In this document: positions 43,420-52,311 of the stretch, piece after piece | Position numbering within the stretch: the first letter of the stretch is position 1 | How the letters are laid out: each line of letters opens with the position of its first letter | Assembly: GCA_002300355.1 (NCBI GenBank) | Contig: NSGV01000004.1 | Location: 294,903 to 358,902, forward strand | Direction: 5' to 3' | Source of the DNA: Streptomyces sp. TLI_235 | GTDB taxonomy: Bacteria > Actinomycetota > Actinomycetes > Streptomycetales > Streptomycetaceae | Length of the DNA stretch: 64,000 bases | Made by a program: the position numbers and the translations under genes | The notes under the pieces: model-generated | Databases searched by the model: none | Told to the model about the DNA's origin: nothing | Seen by the model: only the letters and a program-made list of their open reading frames with translations

Positions 43420-44010
43420 ACCGGTGGCGGTGGCGGTGGCGGTGGTCGTTGGGTGCGAGGCGGGGGCCGAATCGGGGCGCGCGCACGCCGAGGGTATGAA
43501 TCAGGCGGGCAGACGCAGTGGCGGTGGCCGGCGTAGGGAGCGAGGAGGTCGGGCATTCTCCTCGTCGGTGCCGTGGGCCTTCCCGGCGAGGGCCCAGGCG
43601 ACAGTGTTCGGCAGGTGCAGGTCGCCGACGGAGACCGCGTCCGGGCCGCCGTTGCAGCGCTGCAGCGTCTCGGCCGCCGTCCACGGCCCGAGCCCGGGCA
43701 CGTGCATCAGCCGCGCCGCCGCCTCGGTGCCGGGCATCGTGGAGGCCTCTTCCAGGCGGGGTGCGAGCCGCAGCGCGCGGAGGATCGTCTCGGTGCCCTT
43801 CGCGTCGACCCCGGCGCGGTGCCAGGACCAGGAGGGCACGAGCGCCCACTCCCGCGCCGACGGTGGCACCACCAGGCCGAGCTCTGCGCCGAGCCCCGGC
43901 GCCGGTGCCCCGTGACGGCGCACCAGGTACTGCCAGGCGCGGTGCGCTTCGGTCACTTTTCCGAGTGGCAATGTGTGCGGATCGTCCATGAACTGGACAT
44001 GTGCGTGGCG
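43420..44010 (-). pseudogene. AlkA-like DNA-3-methyladenine glycosylase remnant
   Basis: The helix-hairpin-helix and catalytic region is intact: LMHVPGLGPWTAAETLQRC, then VSVGDLHLPNTVAWAL with the catalytic Asp in VGD. Upstream, TEAHRAWQYLVRRHG and LGLVVPPSAREWALVPSWSW are present, but the N-terminal domain is missing. Past KAHGTDE the frame shifts twice (PDLLAPYAGHRHCVC; then LIHTLGVRAPRFGP). The enzyme would remove alkylated bases; this copy is defective. Confidence 0.75.
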
Positions 44011-44327
44011 TAGGTGTCCGTGACCTGTCGAGCAGCGAGAACCGGCGGTGGAGGTCAGGAGGCAACAGGCTTTGACCTGGGCCGATCCCTTGTTGTGGAG
44101 ACAAGGGCACCTGGGGGAGCAAGGGCTTGTGCATGGCCGCATCTCCTTGTTTCCCGCGCCCGGCTCGTGGCCATCGCACGGAGTGGAGGCGGCGTGAAGC
44201 TGTGCGCGTTCACCTGCGTGATGTTGGCGCTCGCGGACCCGGGGCGCCCGTCATCGGAGCGCCACGCGCTCTGACTCGGAGGCGAGGAGACGCGTCGGTG
44301 TCACCATGGATGAGGAGGTGGCAGTCC
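44011..44327. other. Intergenic region
   Basis: About 320 bp between the glycosylase remnant and the FGE start. Only the FGE Shine-Dalgarno (GAGGAGGTGG) at its right end is notable. Confidence 0.4.
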
Positions 44328-45343
44328 ATGACCCGGTTCGATCCGTCATCCCCGGCTGCTCGGCCTACGACCGCCGGTGCAGACGAGCGCCGGACGGCGC
44401 TGGAGCGATCGCCCAGGAACATGGTGTGGGTCCCCGGAGGCGATTTCCTGATGGGCAGTGAGGACTTCTATCCGGAGGAGCGCCCCGTCCACCGCCGCTC
44501 CGTCGAGGGTCTGTGGGTGGACGAGCACCCGGTCACCAACGCCGAGTTCCGTCGCTTCGTCAAGGAGACCGGCCACCTCACCACCGCGGAGAGAGCCCCG
44601 GAAGCCTCGGAGTACCCCGACGCCTCGGACGACCAGCTGGTGCCCGGCTCGCTGGTGTTCACCCCGCCCGGCCGTCCGGTGCCGCTGCACGACTTCCGGC
44701 TGTGGTGGTCGTGGGTCCCCGGCGCCCAGTGGCGCCACCCCGAAGGACCCGGCTCCACCCTGCACGGCCGGGACCGGCACCCCGTGGTCCACGTCACCCA
44801 CGCCGATGCCGCGGCGTACGCGGCCTGGGCCGGAAAGGACCTGCCGACCGAGGCCGAGTCGGAGTACGCCGCCCGTGGCGGCCTCGATGGCGCCACTTAC
44901 GCCTGGGGGACTCGGCGACGGTCCGCGGCCGGATCATGGCCAACACCTGGCAGGGCCGGTTCCCCTACGAGGACCTGCGCCCCGACGGGCATCGGCGCAC
45001 CTCACCGGTCGGGGCGTTCCCACCCAACGGGTACGGCCTGGTTGACGTGTGCGGCAACGTCTGGGAGTGGACCGGCAGCGCATTCACCCCCGACCACGGC
45101 CAGGGGAGCACCTCCTCCCGCGAGCCGGCCGGGCGGCCGTGCTGCGGACCGCCCGGTGCCGGGCGGCCCTCCGAGGTGCGGCTGGTGATCAAGGGCGGTT
45201 CCCACCTGTGCGCACCGAACTACTGCCTGCGCGACCGCCCCGCCACCCGGCAGGCGCAGACCTCCGACAGCTCCACCAGCCATCTCGGGTTCCGCTGTGT
45301 CCTGCGCAGCAATGTCCTGGGTGGACCCGGACCTACACCTTGA
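44328..45343 (+). pseudogene. Formylglycine-generating enzyme (SUMF1-like) with a one-base frameshift
   Basis: ATG at 44328 follows GGAGGTGGCAGTCC. The first frame carries MVWVPGGDFLMGSEDFYPEE and LPTEAESEYAARGGLDGATY; the second carries RGRIMANTWQGRFPYED, YGLVDVCGNVWEWTGSAFTP and the active-site pair SHLCAPNYCLRD. Adding one G to the five-G run at 44905-44909 would restore YAWGDSATVRGRIMAN. Both catalytic cysteines are intact. FGE converts a sulfatase Cys/Ser to formylglycine; a truncated sulfatase lies convergently next to it. Either a very recent mutation or a sequencing error. Confidence 0.85.
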
Positions 45344-45379
45344 CCGTGACCCGGCGAAGGACGCCGGTGAACTCGAACC

Positions 45380-45669
45380 AGAGCGGCCCGCGACGCCGCG
45401 CACACCGGGGAGGTGTGGAAGTTGCTGAACCTCAGCCCCCGCTCCGCGAGCCGGTCGAACACCGGGGTGTCGGCCGGCCCGCCGAACGCGCTCATGTGGC
45501 CGTACCCGATGTCGTCACCCATGATCAGCAGCACGTTCGGTGCACCCGCCGGCGCCCTCAGCGGCTCGGGAAAGGCGGCCGTCGAGTCCTCGATCGCCTC
45601 CTCGATCCTGCCCCGGAACGGCTCCTCGGGGGGCGGCGGCGCTGTCCGGCCGGGCGTGGAGTCGCTCAT
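45380..45669 (-). pseudogene. Truncated type I sulfatase, N-terminal part
   Basis: ATG at 45669 follows GAGGATGAACA. The frame reads GAPNVLLIMGDDIGYGHMSA (metal-binding DD), then FDRLAERGLRFSNFHTSPV, and CAASRAAL, the C-x-A-x-R formylglycine site. Similarity ends near 45380; the rest of the approximately 500-residue enzyme is missing, and the FGE stop codon lies at 45343. A deletion has joined the two convergent genes. The surviving part includes the residue that FGE would modify. Confidence 0.8.
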
Positions 45670-46094
45670 TGTTCATCCTCCTCAACCGCGATCAGTGCGA
45701 CCCGCGCCCGGAGCAACACTCGAATGGTCGTCCAGCGGGGGCTTTCACCGTTCTCGTGATCAGGAGTAGCTGCAGGTCGCGGTGGGGCGATGGGGTTGGC
45801 CGGGCCGCGCCTGCCGCAACGAGGCCCTGGCCGGTCACCGTCGCTCCTTGTCGCTCCACCACCCCCAGCGTTAGCGTGCCCTGCCCACCACGCACGTCGG
45901 ACAGGTTCCTGCCGCCAAGAGCGGGGCCTCGGCCACCGGAGCAGTCACCCGCCGGAGTGGCGGAATCCGCCCGATCACCCACCGGCAACCGGGGTGGCCC
46001 TGGGGGCCGGGAACAGGCCCGCGGGCCGCTGCGGCGATGCGCCCCGGGCGGCCGTCCACCGCTGTGGGTGGGGATCGGCGGAGGGCTGCGATCC
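45670..46094. other. Intergenic region
   Basis: About 425 bp between sulfatase start and IS4 remnant. The leftward end should hold the sulfatase promoter. No gene recognised. Confidence 0.35.
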
Positions 46095-46280
46095 CGGCGT
46101 TGGTCGCGGCCCGGCAGATCAGGGCGCTGATCGCGTAGTGCGCGAGCAGGTAGTCGTAGATCCCCTGGCGGACCAGGTCCGGACTCTTGGACCGCAGGAT
46201 CCTGCCGGGGCCTCGCATCGCGGTCTTGAGCTGCGCGTTCCCGACCTCGTACTCCCATCTGTGGTGGTCCGATGGCGCCA
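46095..46280 (-). mobile_element. IS4-family transposase C-terminal fragment
   Basis: RWEYEVGNAQLKTAMRGPGR, ILRSKSPDLVRQGIYDYLLA, HYAISALICRAA matches the C-terminal region of Streptomyces IS4-type transposases (RWExE...LKT..RGPGRILRSKtPelV). The catalytic parts and ends are absent. Confidence 0.7.
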
Positions 46281-46307
46281 CCGAGTCGGTTGAGTAACTG
46301 TCGAAGT

Positions 46308-47003
46308 GTGCGCGAACACCGAGCAACGGTCGTGCCGGCCGCCGTCGCTTCCGTCGCGGTGGCCTTGGTCCTGTATGCCCTGGTCCTGCGGCCGAGGATG
46401 CTGACCCGGGGCGCGACGAGCGAGGAGGCTGCGCGGTCCTATCCCGGGGATGAGTTCATTCCCGGTGCTGACGGCGGCTCGACGATGGCCACGACGCTGC
46501 CCGCGCCGCCTTCTGAGGTGTGGCCCTGGCTGGTGCAGATGGGCTGCGACCGCGGCGGCTGGTACAGCTGGGACCGACTGGACAACGGCGGACGGCCGAG
46601 CGTGGATCGCATCGTCCCCGAGTGGCAGAGCCTGGCGGTGGGGCAACGGCTTACATCGGTGCCCAGTGGTCGCGCCTGGTTCACCGTTGTGGTGCTCGTG
46701 CCGGAACGGACCTTGGTGCTGCGGGACGATACGAGAGTGCCGTCGGGCCGCCCGTTTGACCCGACGGAGGGACGGGCGCCGCGGGCGTTCGTCAGCTCGG
46801 TCTGGGGCTTTCACCTCGAACCGGCTGGCGCGGGCACCCGCTTGGTCGTCCGAACGCACGGCCGGAGCCGCCCGCGTGTGCTCACGGGGCCGATGGACCT
46901 GCTGTTCTGGGAACCGGCCCACTTCGTCATGCAGACCCGCCAGTTCCACAACCTGCGCGCCCGGCTCCGGCGGGCCGTGACCGGGCATCCGGGGAGGCCG
47001 TGA
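46308..47003 (+). CDS. SRPBCC-family protein with N-terminal membrane helix
   Basis: 231 residues. A membrane helix (VVPAAVASVAVALVLYALVL) is followed by an SRPBCC/START-like ligand domain: PAPPSEVWPWLVQMGCDRGG, WYSWDRLDNGG, WGFHLEPAGAGTRLVVRTHG, ending LLFWEPAHFVMQTRQFHNLR. GTG at 46308 lacks a good Shine-Dalgarno sequence. Its stop overlaps the next gene (TGATG), so the two are cotranslated. Ligand unknown. Confidence 0.75.
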   Translation: MREHRATVVPAAVASVAVALVLYALVLRPRMLTRGATSEEAARSYPGDEFIPGADGGSTMATTLPAPPSEVWPWLVQMGCDRGGWYSWDRLDNGGRPSVDRIVPEWQSLAVGQRLTSVPSGRAWFTVVVLVPERTLVLRDDTRVPSGRPFDPTEGRAPRAFVSSVWGFHLEPAGAGTRLVVRTHGRSRPRVLTGPMDLLFWEPAHFVMQTRQFHNLRARLRRAVTGHPGRP

Positions 47004-47659
47004 TGAGCGCCGACTCCACCTTCGATCCCGCCGGTGGCGCGCTGCTGCTGGACGGTGCGCTGCCCGAGTTCGGATTCTCCCGCCTCGAATGCGTGGCGCT
47101 CGCCGCGGCGCCCCCGGTCACCTATGAGGCGGTGCGCGGGCTGGACCTGCTTACCCTCGATTCCCCGCTCCTCAACGCGGCCATGTGGGCGCGCGGGCTG
47201 CCGGACCGGCTGCATGGCCGGCCCATCCCGACCCCGCCGTCGATGCGGGTGGCCGATCTGTTCGACAGTGCCGGGGAGGCGTGGGAGGACCAGCCCTGGG
47301 TGGCGCTGGGCGAGAGTCCGGGGCGTGAGCTCGTTTTCGGGGCGGTCGGCAAGCCGTGGCAGGCCTCGATCGAGTGGCGGAGGGTCGAACCGGAGGAGTT
47401 CGCGTCGTTCGACGAGGTCGGCTGGGCGAAGATGGCGGCCGCCTTCGTGGTCCATCCGTACGGCACCCGGCGGTCCCTGCTCACTTACGAGGCGAGGACC
47501 GCCTGCACCGATCCGGAATCCACCGCCCGCTTCGGCCGCTACTGGACGCTGGTCTCCGCGGGCGTTGGCGTCGTTCTGCGCGGGACGCTCCGAGCGATCA
47601 CGGCGGCGGCCGAACAGCGTGCCCGGGCTGCTCGGTCGGGCGTGGCGCCGGACCGGTGA
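47003..47659 (+). CDS. Conserved hypothetical protein, coupled to SRPBCC gene
   Basis: 218 residues: LPEFGFSRLECVALAAAPPV, YEAVRGLDLLTLDSPLLNAA, MRVADLFDSAGEAWEDQPWV, then VVHPYGTRRSLLTYEARTAC and FGRYWTLVSAGVGVVLRG. The pattern resembles SRPBCC/DUF2867-like proteins that accompany fatty-acid or lipid genes, but I cannot name it. ATG at 47003 follows GGGGAGGCCGTG and overlaps the previous stop. Confidence 0.7.
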   Translation: MSADSTFDPAGGALLLDGALPEFGFSRLECVALAAAPPVTYEAVRGLDLLTLDSPLLNAAMWARGLPDRLHGRPIPTPPSMRVADLFDSAGEAWEDQPWVALGESPGRELVFGAVGKPWQASIEWRRVEPEEFASFDEVGWAKMAAAFVVHPYGTRRSLLTYEARTACTDPESTARFGRYWTLVSAGVGVVLRGTLRAITAAAEQRARAARSGVAPDR

Positions 47660-47693
47660 CGCGATTGCCCAGGCAGCACGGCGCCTCTGCCCG

Positions 47694-49109
47694 TTACCCC
47701 GCTTCGGTATGTGGCCGGGAGGACCTGAACGCCTGCAGGTGGTTCCGTACGCCGTCGGCGAGGACCTCGATGTCGGGACAGGCGTTCGCGTCGACGACCA
47801 CGCCGATGTTGAACTGCTCGGCGTAGGAGAGCGCGGCGATGGCGAGGGTGAAGTTCCCGGTGATCGGCACCACCGGGAAGATCTCGGTGATCCGCGCTCC
47901 GGCGAGGTAGAGCGGGATCGGGGGGCCGAAGATGTTCCCGACATAGAGGTTCGCCCAGCGCTGATGGCCGAGGCCGCGCATCATGGCCCGCTGGACGACG
48001 CGGTTGCGGCCGAGGATTCCTTCGGGCGGGCCGACGACGTAGTGCTTCTGTCGAGCGCTCGCGGCGGCTATCAGCCGCAGTCGGCGGACCGGATCGGGCT
48101 CACCGATCGGGAGCGGAACGAACATCATTCCGGACCGGTTGCCGCGTGCCCTGCCGGGTTCTTCCTGGTGCAGGGAGACGGGCACGAAGGCCCGCAGGAC
48201 CAGGCCCTCGACGCGTTCCCCGTGGCTGAGCAGGAGTTCTCGAATACCGTCGGCGGTGGCCGCCATCAGGACGTCGTTCAGTTTCACCTCGTGGCTGTGA
48301 GCGATCTGTTTGACGTCGTCGAGACGGCTGCGGACGAGCGCGAGCCTGCGGTGGGGGCCCACAGGGATGTTGAAGCTCATCTGCGGCGCTCGCCCTTTGA
48401 AGTAGTTCTCGCGTACCGCGGGCCACTTGTCCCGGGCTTGGTGCAGCGTAGTGGCGGGTCGGCGGAGCTTCGACAGGGTGCCTTCCGCCGCTTGGACACG
48501 CCCACGGAGGTTGTCGTCGAACAGGTCGCGGTTGGAGGGCATCGGCTCCGGGGTCCAGGGCCGGGCGGGCGTCGTGGGCGCATCGGCGCTCGGATCGAGG
48601 AACGCGCCGAGCAGAGCCACGCCCGCCGCGCCGTCGGCGATCGTGTGGTGCACCTTGATGAACACGGCCACCCGGTCGCCGGTCAGGCCGGGCAGGAACC
48701 ACATCTCCCACAGCGGCCGCGACCTGGCCAGGGGGAGCGCCCGCAGGTGCTCGACAGCCTGAAGAAGACCCACCTCATCCGGAGGAGCAGCGAAGGGGAG
48801 GACCCGGACGTGCTCGGTGAGATCGAAGGCCGGGGCGTCGACCCACAGCGGCCGGCCGAGCCCGCGCCGGGGTGCGTGGAGAAGCTGACGGAAGCGAGGG
48901 ACCTGAGACAGGCGGCTTCCCACCACCTCTCGCACTGCCTCGGCCCGGAAGCGACCGTCTGAATCGAGGAGCCTGGCGCCGTCGAGGATGCCGAGGGCAC
49001 CGATGACCTCGGGCCAGCCGAAATCGTCCGACCACAGCAACATGAGATCCTGCGGGGCCAACCGTTCCATGAGCGGGCCCCGGCCGGGCGCACCAACTGA
49101 CGTGCCCAT
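47694..49109 (-). CDS. Wax ester synthase/diacylglycerol acyltransferase (WS/DGAT)
   Basis: 471 residues. The catalytic motif HHxxxDG is VHHTIADG (His154-His155, Asp159-Gly160), inside an N-terminal domain beginning MERLAPQDLMLLWSDD. The C-terminal domain has NDVLMAATADGIRELL, LYVGNIFGPPIPLYLAG and GNFTLAIAALSYAEQFNIG. Such enzymes make wax esters or triacylglycerols for storage lipid. ATG 49109 (or the adjacent ATG 49112, or the shorter 49070) is possible. It is convergent with the SRPBCC pair and divergent from a hydrolase remnant. Confidence 0.92.
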   Translation of the reverse strand: MGTSVGAPGRGPLMERLAPQDLMLLWSDDFGWPEVIGALGILDGARLLDSDGRFRAEAVREVVGSRLSQVPRFRQLLHAPRRGLGRPLWVDAPAFDLTEHVRVLPFAAPPDEVGLLQAVEHLRALPLARSRPLWEMWFLPGLTGDRVAVFIKVHHTIADGAAGVALLGAFLDPSADAPTTPARPWTPEPMPSNRDLFDDNLRGRVQAAEGTLSKLRRPATTLHQARDKWPAVRENYFKGRAPQMSFNIPVGPHRRLALVRSRLDDVKQIAHSHEVKLNDVLMAATADGIRELLLSHGERVEGLVLRAFVPVSLHQEEPGRARGNRSGMMFVPLPIGEPDPVRRLRLIAAASARQKHYVVGPPEGILGRNRVVQRAMMRGLGHQRWANLYVGNIFGPPIPLYLAGARITEIFPVVPITGNFTLAIAALSYAEQFNIGVVVDANACPDIEVLADGVRNHLQAFRSSRPHTEAG

Positions 49110-49159
49110 CATTCCACCCCGCCCAGGACGAAGATCAGCACCATGCTTGTCGCACTTCA

Positions 49160-49690
49160 ATTGTCCCGCTGGCCCCCACGGTCGCGCTCGAGATGGTCGC
49201 AACCGGTGCGTTCACCGGCCCGACCGTGTTGCTGGGCATCAGCTTGTCGCCCGCGGACGAACCTGCGTTCTTTCGGGTCGTCTGCCGGCTGGGCGATGTC
49301 CTCGGCCCCCTGCCCGCTGCCGCCCTGCTGAAGCTCATGGGCCCGGCCTCGAAAAACATGCGGGTGTCGCCTGAGCGCTGGGCCGAGGTGCTCGGCGACC
49401 TGCGAAGCAATGATCCGCACGCGGTCCGCCGGATTTTCCGCGGCTACCTCGACTACCTCGGCACGCACGCCCGGCCGGCCGCACGCCTGTGTGCGGCCGA
49501 CGTGCCGGTCTGGGTCGTGCACGCGGAGAAGGGCGACGGCGGGCTCACCGCCGACGAGCGGCGCACGTTGGAGGTGTGCCCGCACGCGAATGTGGTCACG
49601 ATCCCCGGCACCTTTCTCCCCGGCGAGGAGCCGCGACGGATCGCGGAGATCGTGGTGGATGCACTGGCGGCCGCGGGGCCGCCGCGCTGA
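49160..49690 (+). pseudogene. Alpha/beta-hydrolase remnant, N-terminus missing
   Basis: The frame VALEMVATGAFTGPTVLLGI, then LPAAALLKLMGPASKNM, VPVWVVHAEKGDGGLTADER and VVTIPGTFLPGEEP, IAEIVVDALAAAG is the cap-and-C-terminal half of an alpha/beta hydrolase. The strand and nucleophile elbow before VALEMVATG are absent, and the catalytic His is not evident. It starts where the divergent WS/DGAT gene begins. Confidence 0.55.
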
Positions 49691-49999
49691 GCACCACCTT
49701 CGTGGAGTGCGGAAAGCGCAAGGTCGTCCCGGGCGCATCGGACCGGGGCGTCGACGGACTGCTCCTGCGGGAACGCACCGGCCAGAACCGCGCCTCGTCC
49801 GAACGGCTCGCCGAGCTGATCGTGGCCGACATGATCCCGGAGATGCAACGGTCGGCGCAACGAGTGCCCGGGCTGCCGCGCGCGTTGACCAGCTCGACTC
49901 GGCGAGGGCGTCTGCGGAACAGGCGTCGGGCTGTGCGTTGCCGGCTTCCGACGGAGCGCCGACAGATTCGGGCGCTTCTGCCTGGCCTTTGACGATACG
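49691..49999. other. Intergenic region with weak coding-like stretch
   Basis: About 310 bp. A plus-strand frame (TTFVECGKRKVVPGASDRG, then SSERLAELIVADMIPEMQ) looks partly coding but has no recognised family or clean start. Confidence 0.3.
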
Positions 50000-50629
50000 T
50001 CAGCGATCCCGGCCGGCCGGATCGTCCGGGTTGGGGCCGGTGGACGCGGCGCGCGCCGCTGCGCGCCGGTTCCAGCCGTGGAAGGGCGAGTGGTCGCCCC
50101 TGTCCCACTTCTCGCGCAGGCCCGGGGTGCTCAGGTCCCAGTCGGGGCGGATCTCGCGGGAGACCTCGCGCAGGTCGCGCCAGAGGTCGGCTACCGACGG
50201 ACGGCCCCAGAACCAGTAGCCGTTGTAGACGCTGTGCACGACCAGGCCCGGCTTGAGGACCAGCGTGTGCGGGATCATCGGGTTGTGGTCGGGGTCGGTG
50301 TACTCGGCGATGTCCAGGTCCTGCTGCACGATGCGCCCGGGGTCGGCGAGGAACGGCCACTGGGCGCCGACCGACGCACGGAACTCCTGGAGTTCGTGGT
50401 GCTCGTCGGTCGCGATCGTGACGACCTGGGTGTAGGCCACGGCGATCTTCGGGTAGAAGGCCGCGAGTTCGAGATGCTGCTGGTGCTCCTTCGGGCAGTA
50501 GTGGCCGCGGGCCAGGGTGAGGATCAGCGGGTCGTCGCGCTGCAGCCTGCTGAGCCTGCGCGGCACATTGGTGTGGTCGGGAAGTTCGTAGTCGGGAAAG
50601 GTCCCGCCGGGCCTGATGTCGGAGCGCAT
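50000..50629 (-). CDS. Redoxin-domain (AhpC/TSA-like) protein
   Basis: 209 residues. A thioredoxin-fold peroxiredoxin-like domain: TFPDYELPDHTNVPRRLS, LTLARGHYCPKEHQQHLEL with Cys45, VVTIATDEHHELQEF, WPFLADPGRIVQQDLDIAEY. One conserved Cys suggests a 1-Cys peroxidase-like reaction. The tail is basic and variable. ATG at 50629 follows AAGGGC. It is the last gene of an apparent operon with the disulfide oxidoreductase. Confidence 0.85.
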   Translation of the reverse strand: MRSDIRPGGTFPDYELPDHTNVPRRLSRLQRDDPLILTLARGHYCPKEHQQHLELAAFYPKIAVAYTQVVTIATDEHHELQEFRASVGAQWPFLADPGRIVQQDLDIAEYTDPDHNPMIPHTLVLKPGLVVHSVYNGYWFWGRPSVADLWRDLREVSREIRPDWDLSTPGLREKWDRGDHSPFHGWNRRAAARAASTGPNPDDPAGRDR

Positions 50630-50725
50630 GCTGAAGCCCTTTCGCCTGCCGGCCGGCTGCTCACCGGGGGAGCGGCTGCTGCCCGCCGTCGATGTCGTGG
50701 GTCGCCCCGGTCGGGCCGGTGCTGG

Positions 50726-52093
50726 TCATCGCGCTGTCGGCTGCGCCGCGGCGGGGCCGCCGCCCAGGGCGATCCCGGCGCGCAGCGACTTCAACGCGGC
50801 CAGGTAGATCTCCGAGAACGTCGGGAACGGCTGGATCGTGTCGGTCAGCACGTCGAGCGGGACCCGCGCGCGGATCGCCAGGGTGGCCTGCTGCAGCCAC
50901 TCGCCGGCCTCCGGGCCGAGGGCGCATGCGCCCGTCAGCGTCTCGCCGTCGCTGAACAGCGTGAGGAAGCCGTTGCTGGTGGCGTACTCACGTGTGTAGG
51001 TGGCGGTCTTCGCCACCTCCGACAGCGGGACGGTGGCGCTGAACCGGCCGTCGGCGGAGCCGACCGCGGCGGCCTGCGGATCGGTGTAGACCACCCGTGG
51101 GACGGCGCTGTAGTCGGCGGGCCGGGGCTCGCCGAGGATGTTCGCCGCGACGATACGCCCCTGGTACTTGCCGACGTGGGTGAGCGGCCACAGGCCGGTG
51201 ACGTCGCCGATTGCCCACAGCCGTTCGGCGACCCGCAGGTTCGGGTCGACCGGGACGCCGCGGGCGTCGGGTTCGATGCCCACCTGCTCCAGGCCGATGT
51301 CGTGCACCCGCGGCCGGCGGCCGGTGGCGACCAGGATCCGCTCGCCACGCAGCTCGCGGCCGTCGTCGAGGTCGACGACGAACTCCTCGCCCTCCCGTCG
51401 GGCGGCGCTCACGCCCGCCGACAGGACCACCTCGATGCCGTCGCGGCGCAGCACCTCGCCGAGCGCGTCGCCCAGCCCGGGGTGCTCGCGGGCGAGTACA
51501 CGTTCCTCCCGCTCGACGAGGACCACCTCGCCGCCCAGGCGGCGCACGGCCTGGGCCATCTCCACCCCGACCGGGCCGCCGCCCAGGACGACCAGGCGGC
51601 GCGGCACCTCCTTCATCCCCGTGACCTCGCGGCTGGTCCACACGCCGTCGAGCTCACGCAGCCCGGGGATCGGCGGAATCGCGGCGTCGGCGCCGTTGGC
51701 GAGGACCACGTGGTCGGCGGTGTAGCGGACCCCGTCGACCTCGACCGCGCCGGTGCCGGCCAGCCGTCCGGTGCCGCGCAGCAGCGTGATGCCGTTGTTC
51801 GCCAGCCAGCGCTCCTGGCCGGCGTCCGAGTAGTCCGAGACCATGAAGTCCCGCCAGGCCAATGCCTGTTCGACCGAGACCTGGGCGCTCGCCGCGGCCT
51901 CGCGCGCCTGCTGTACCGCCTCGCCGGGCCGCAACAGCGTCTTCGACGGGATGCACGCGTAGTAGGAGCACTCACCGCCGACCAGTTCGCGTTCCACCAC
52001 GGCGACCCGCAGCCCGCCGTCGGCCAGCGCCCCGGCGCAGTGCTCGCCGGGGGAGCCGCCGCCGAGCACGATCACATCGAAGTGCCCGCTCAC
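50726..52093 (-). CDS. Dihydrolipoamide-dehydrogenase-like FAD/NAD disulfide oxidoreductase
   Basis: 455 residues. The FAD-binding start is DVIVLGGGSPGEHCAGAL; the redox-active disulfide is GGECSYYACIPSKTLL (Cys42-Cys47, CX4C); the NAD-binding motif is LVVLGGGPVGVEMAQAVRRL; the second FAD motif is LWAIGDVTG; and the dimerisation domain follows (RVVYTDPQAAAVG to FSEIYLAALKSL). The usual C-terminal His-x4-Glu pair is replaced (PFPTFSEIY), so it may be a mercuric-reductase/LPD variant. GTG at 52093 overlaps the stop of the 55-aa gene (GTGA). Confidence 0.9.
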   Translation of the reverse strand: MSGHFDVIVLGGGSPGEHCAGALADGGLRVAVVERELVGGECSYYACIPSKTLLRPGEAVQQAREAAASAQVSVEQALAWRDFMVSDYSDAGQERWLANNGITLLRGTGRLAGTGAVEVDGVRYTADHVVLANGADAAIPPIPGLRELDGVWTSREVTGMKEVPRRLVVLGGGPVGVEMAQAVRRLGGEVVLVEREERVLAREHPGLGDALGEVLRRDGIEVVLSAGVSAARREGEEFVVDLDDGRELRGERILVATGRRPRVHDIGLEQVGIEPDARGVPVDPNLRVAERLWAIGDVTGLWPLTHVGKYQGRIVAANILGEPRPADYSAVPRVVYTDPQAAAVGSADGRFSATVPLSEVAKTATYTREYATSNGFLTLFSDGETLTGACALGPEAGEWLQQATLAIRARVPLDVLTDTIQPFPTFSEIYLAALKSLRAGIALGGGPAAAQPTAR

Positions 52094-52257
52094 GTCGGCA
52101 GTTCCTCGCCGGCCCGCTCCCGCACCATGTAGAGCGCGTACCAGTCCGGCCAGTTCGGGTCCTCCTGGCCGGTGCGTGCCTCGTGCCTGCCGTGTGCCTC
52201 GGCCGCCCGGCGCAGGGCCGCCGCGAGGTCCTCCGCGGATTCGTAGGTCGTTCCCAT
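52090..52257 (-). CDS. 55-residue protein in the redox operon
   Basis: MGTTYESAEDLAAALRRAAE, AHGRHEARTGQEDPNWPDWY, ALYMVRERAGEELPT. An acidic helical peptide with the GQEDPNWPDWYA segment found as a tail of some Streptomyces small proteins. ATG at 52257 follows AGGGAGAACCC, and its TGA overlaps the GTG of the oxidoreductase. It is shorter than the usual size threshold and easily missed. Confidence 0.7.
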   Translation of the reverse strand: MGTTYESAEDLAAALRRAAEAHGRHEARTGQEDPNWPDWYALYMVRERAGEELPT

Positions 52258-52311
52258 GGGTTCTCCCTGTCAGTGACCGGTTGTCAGTGGCCCGTTGTCA
52301 GCGGCCGGCTG

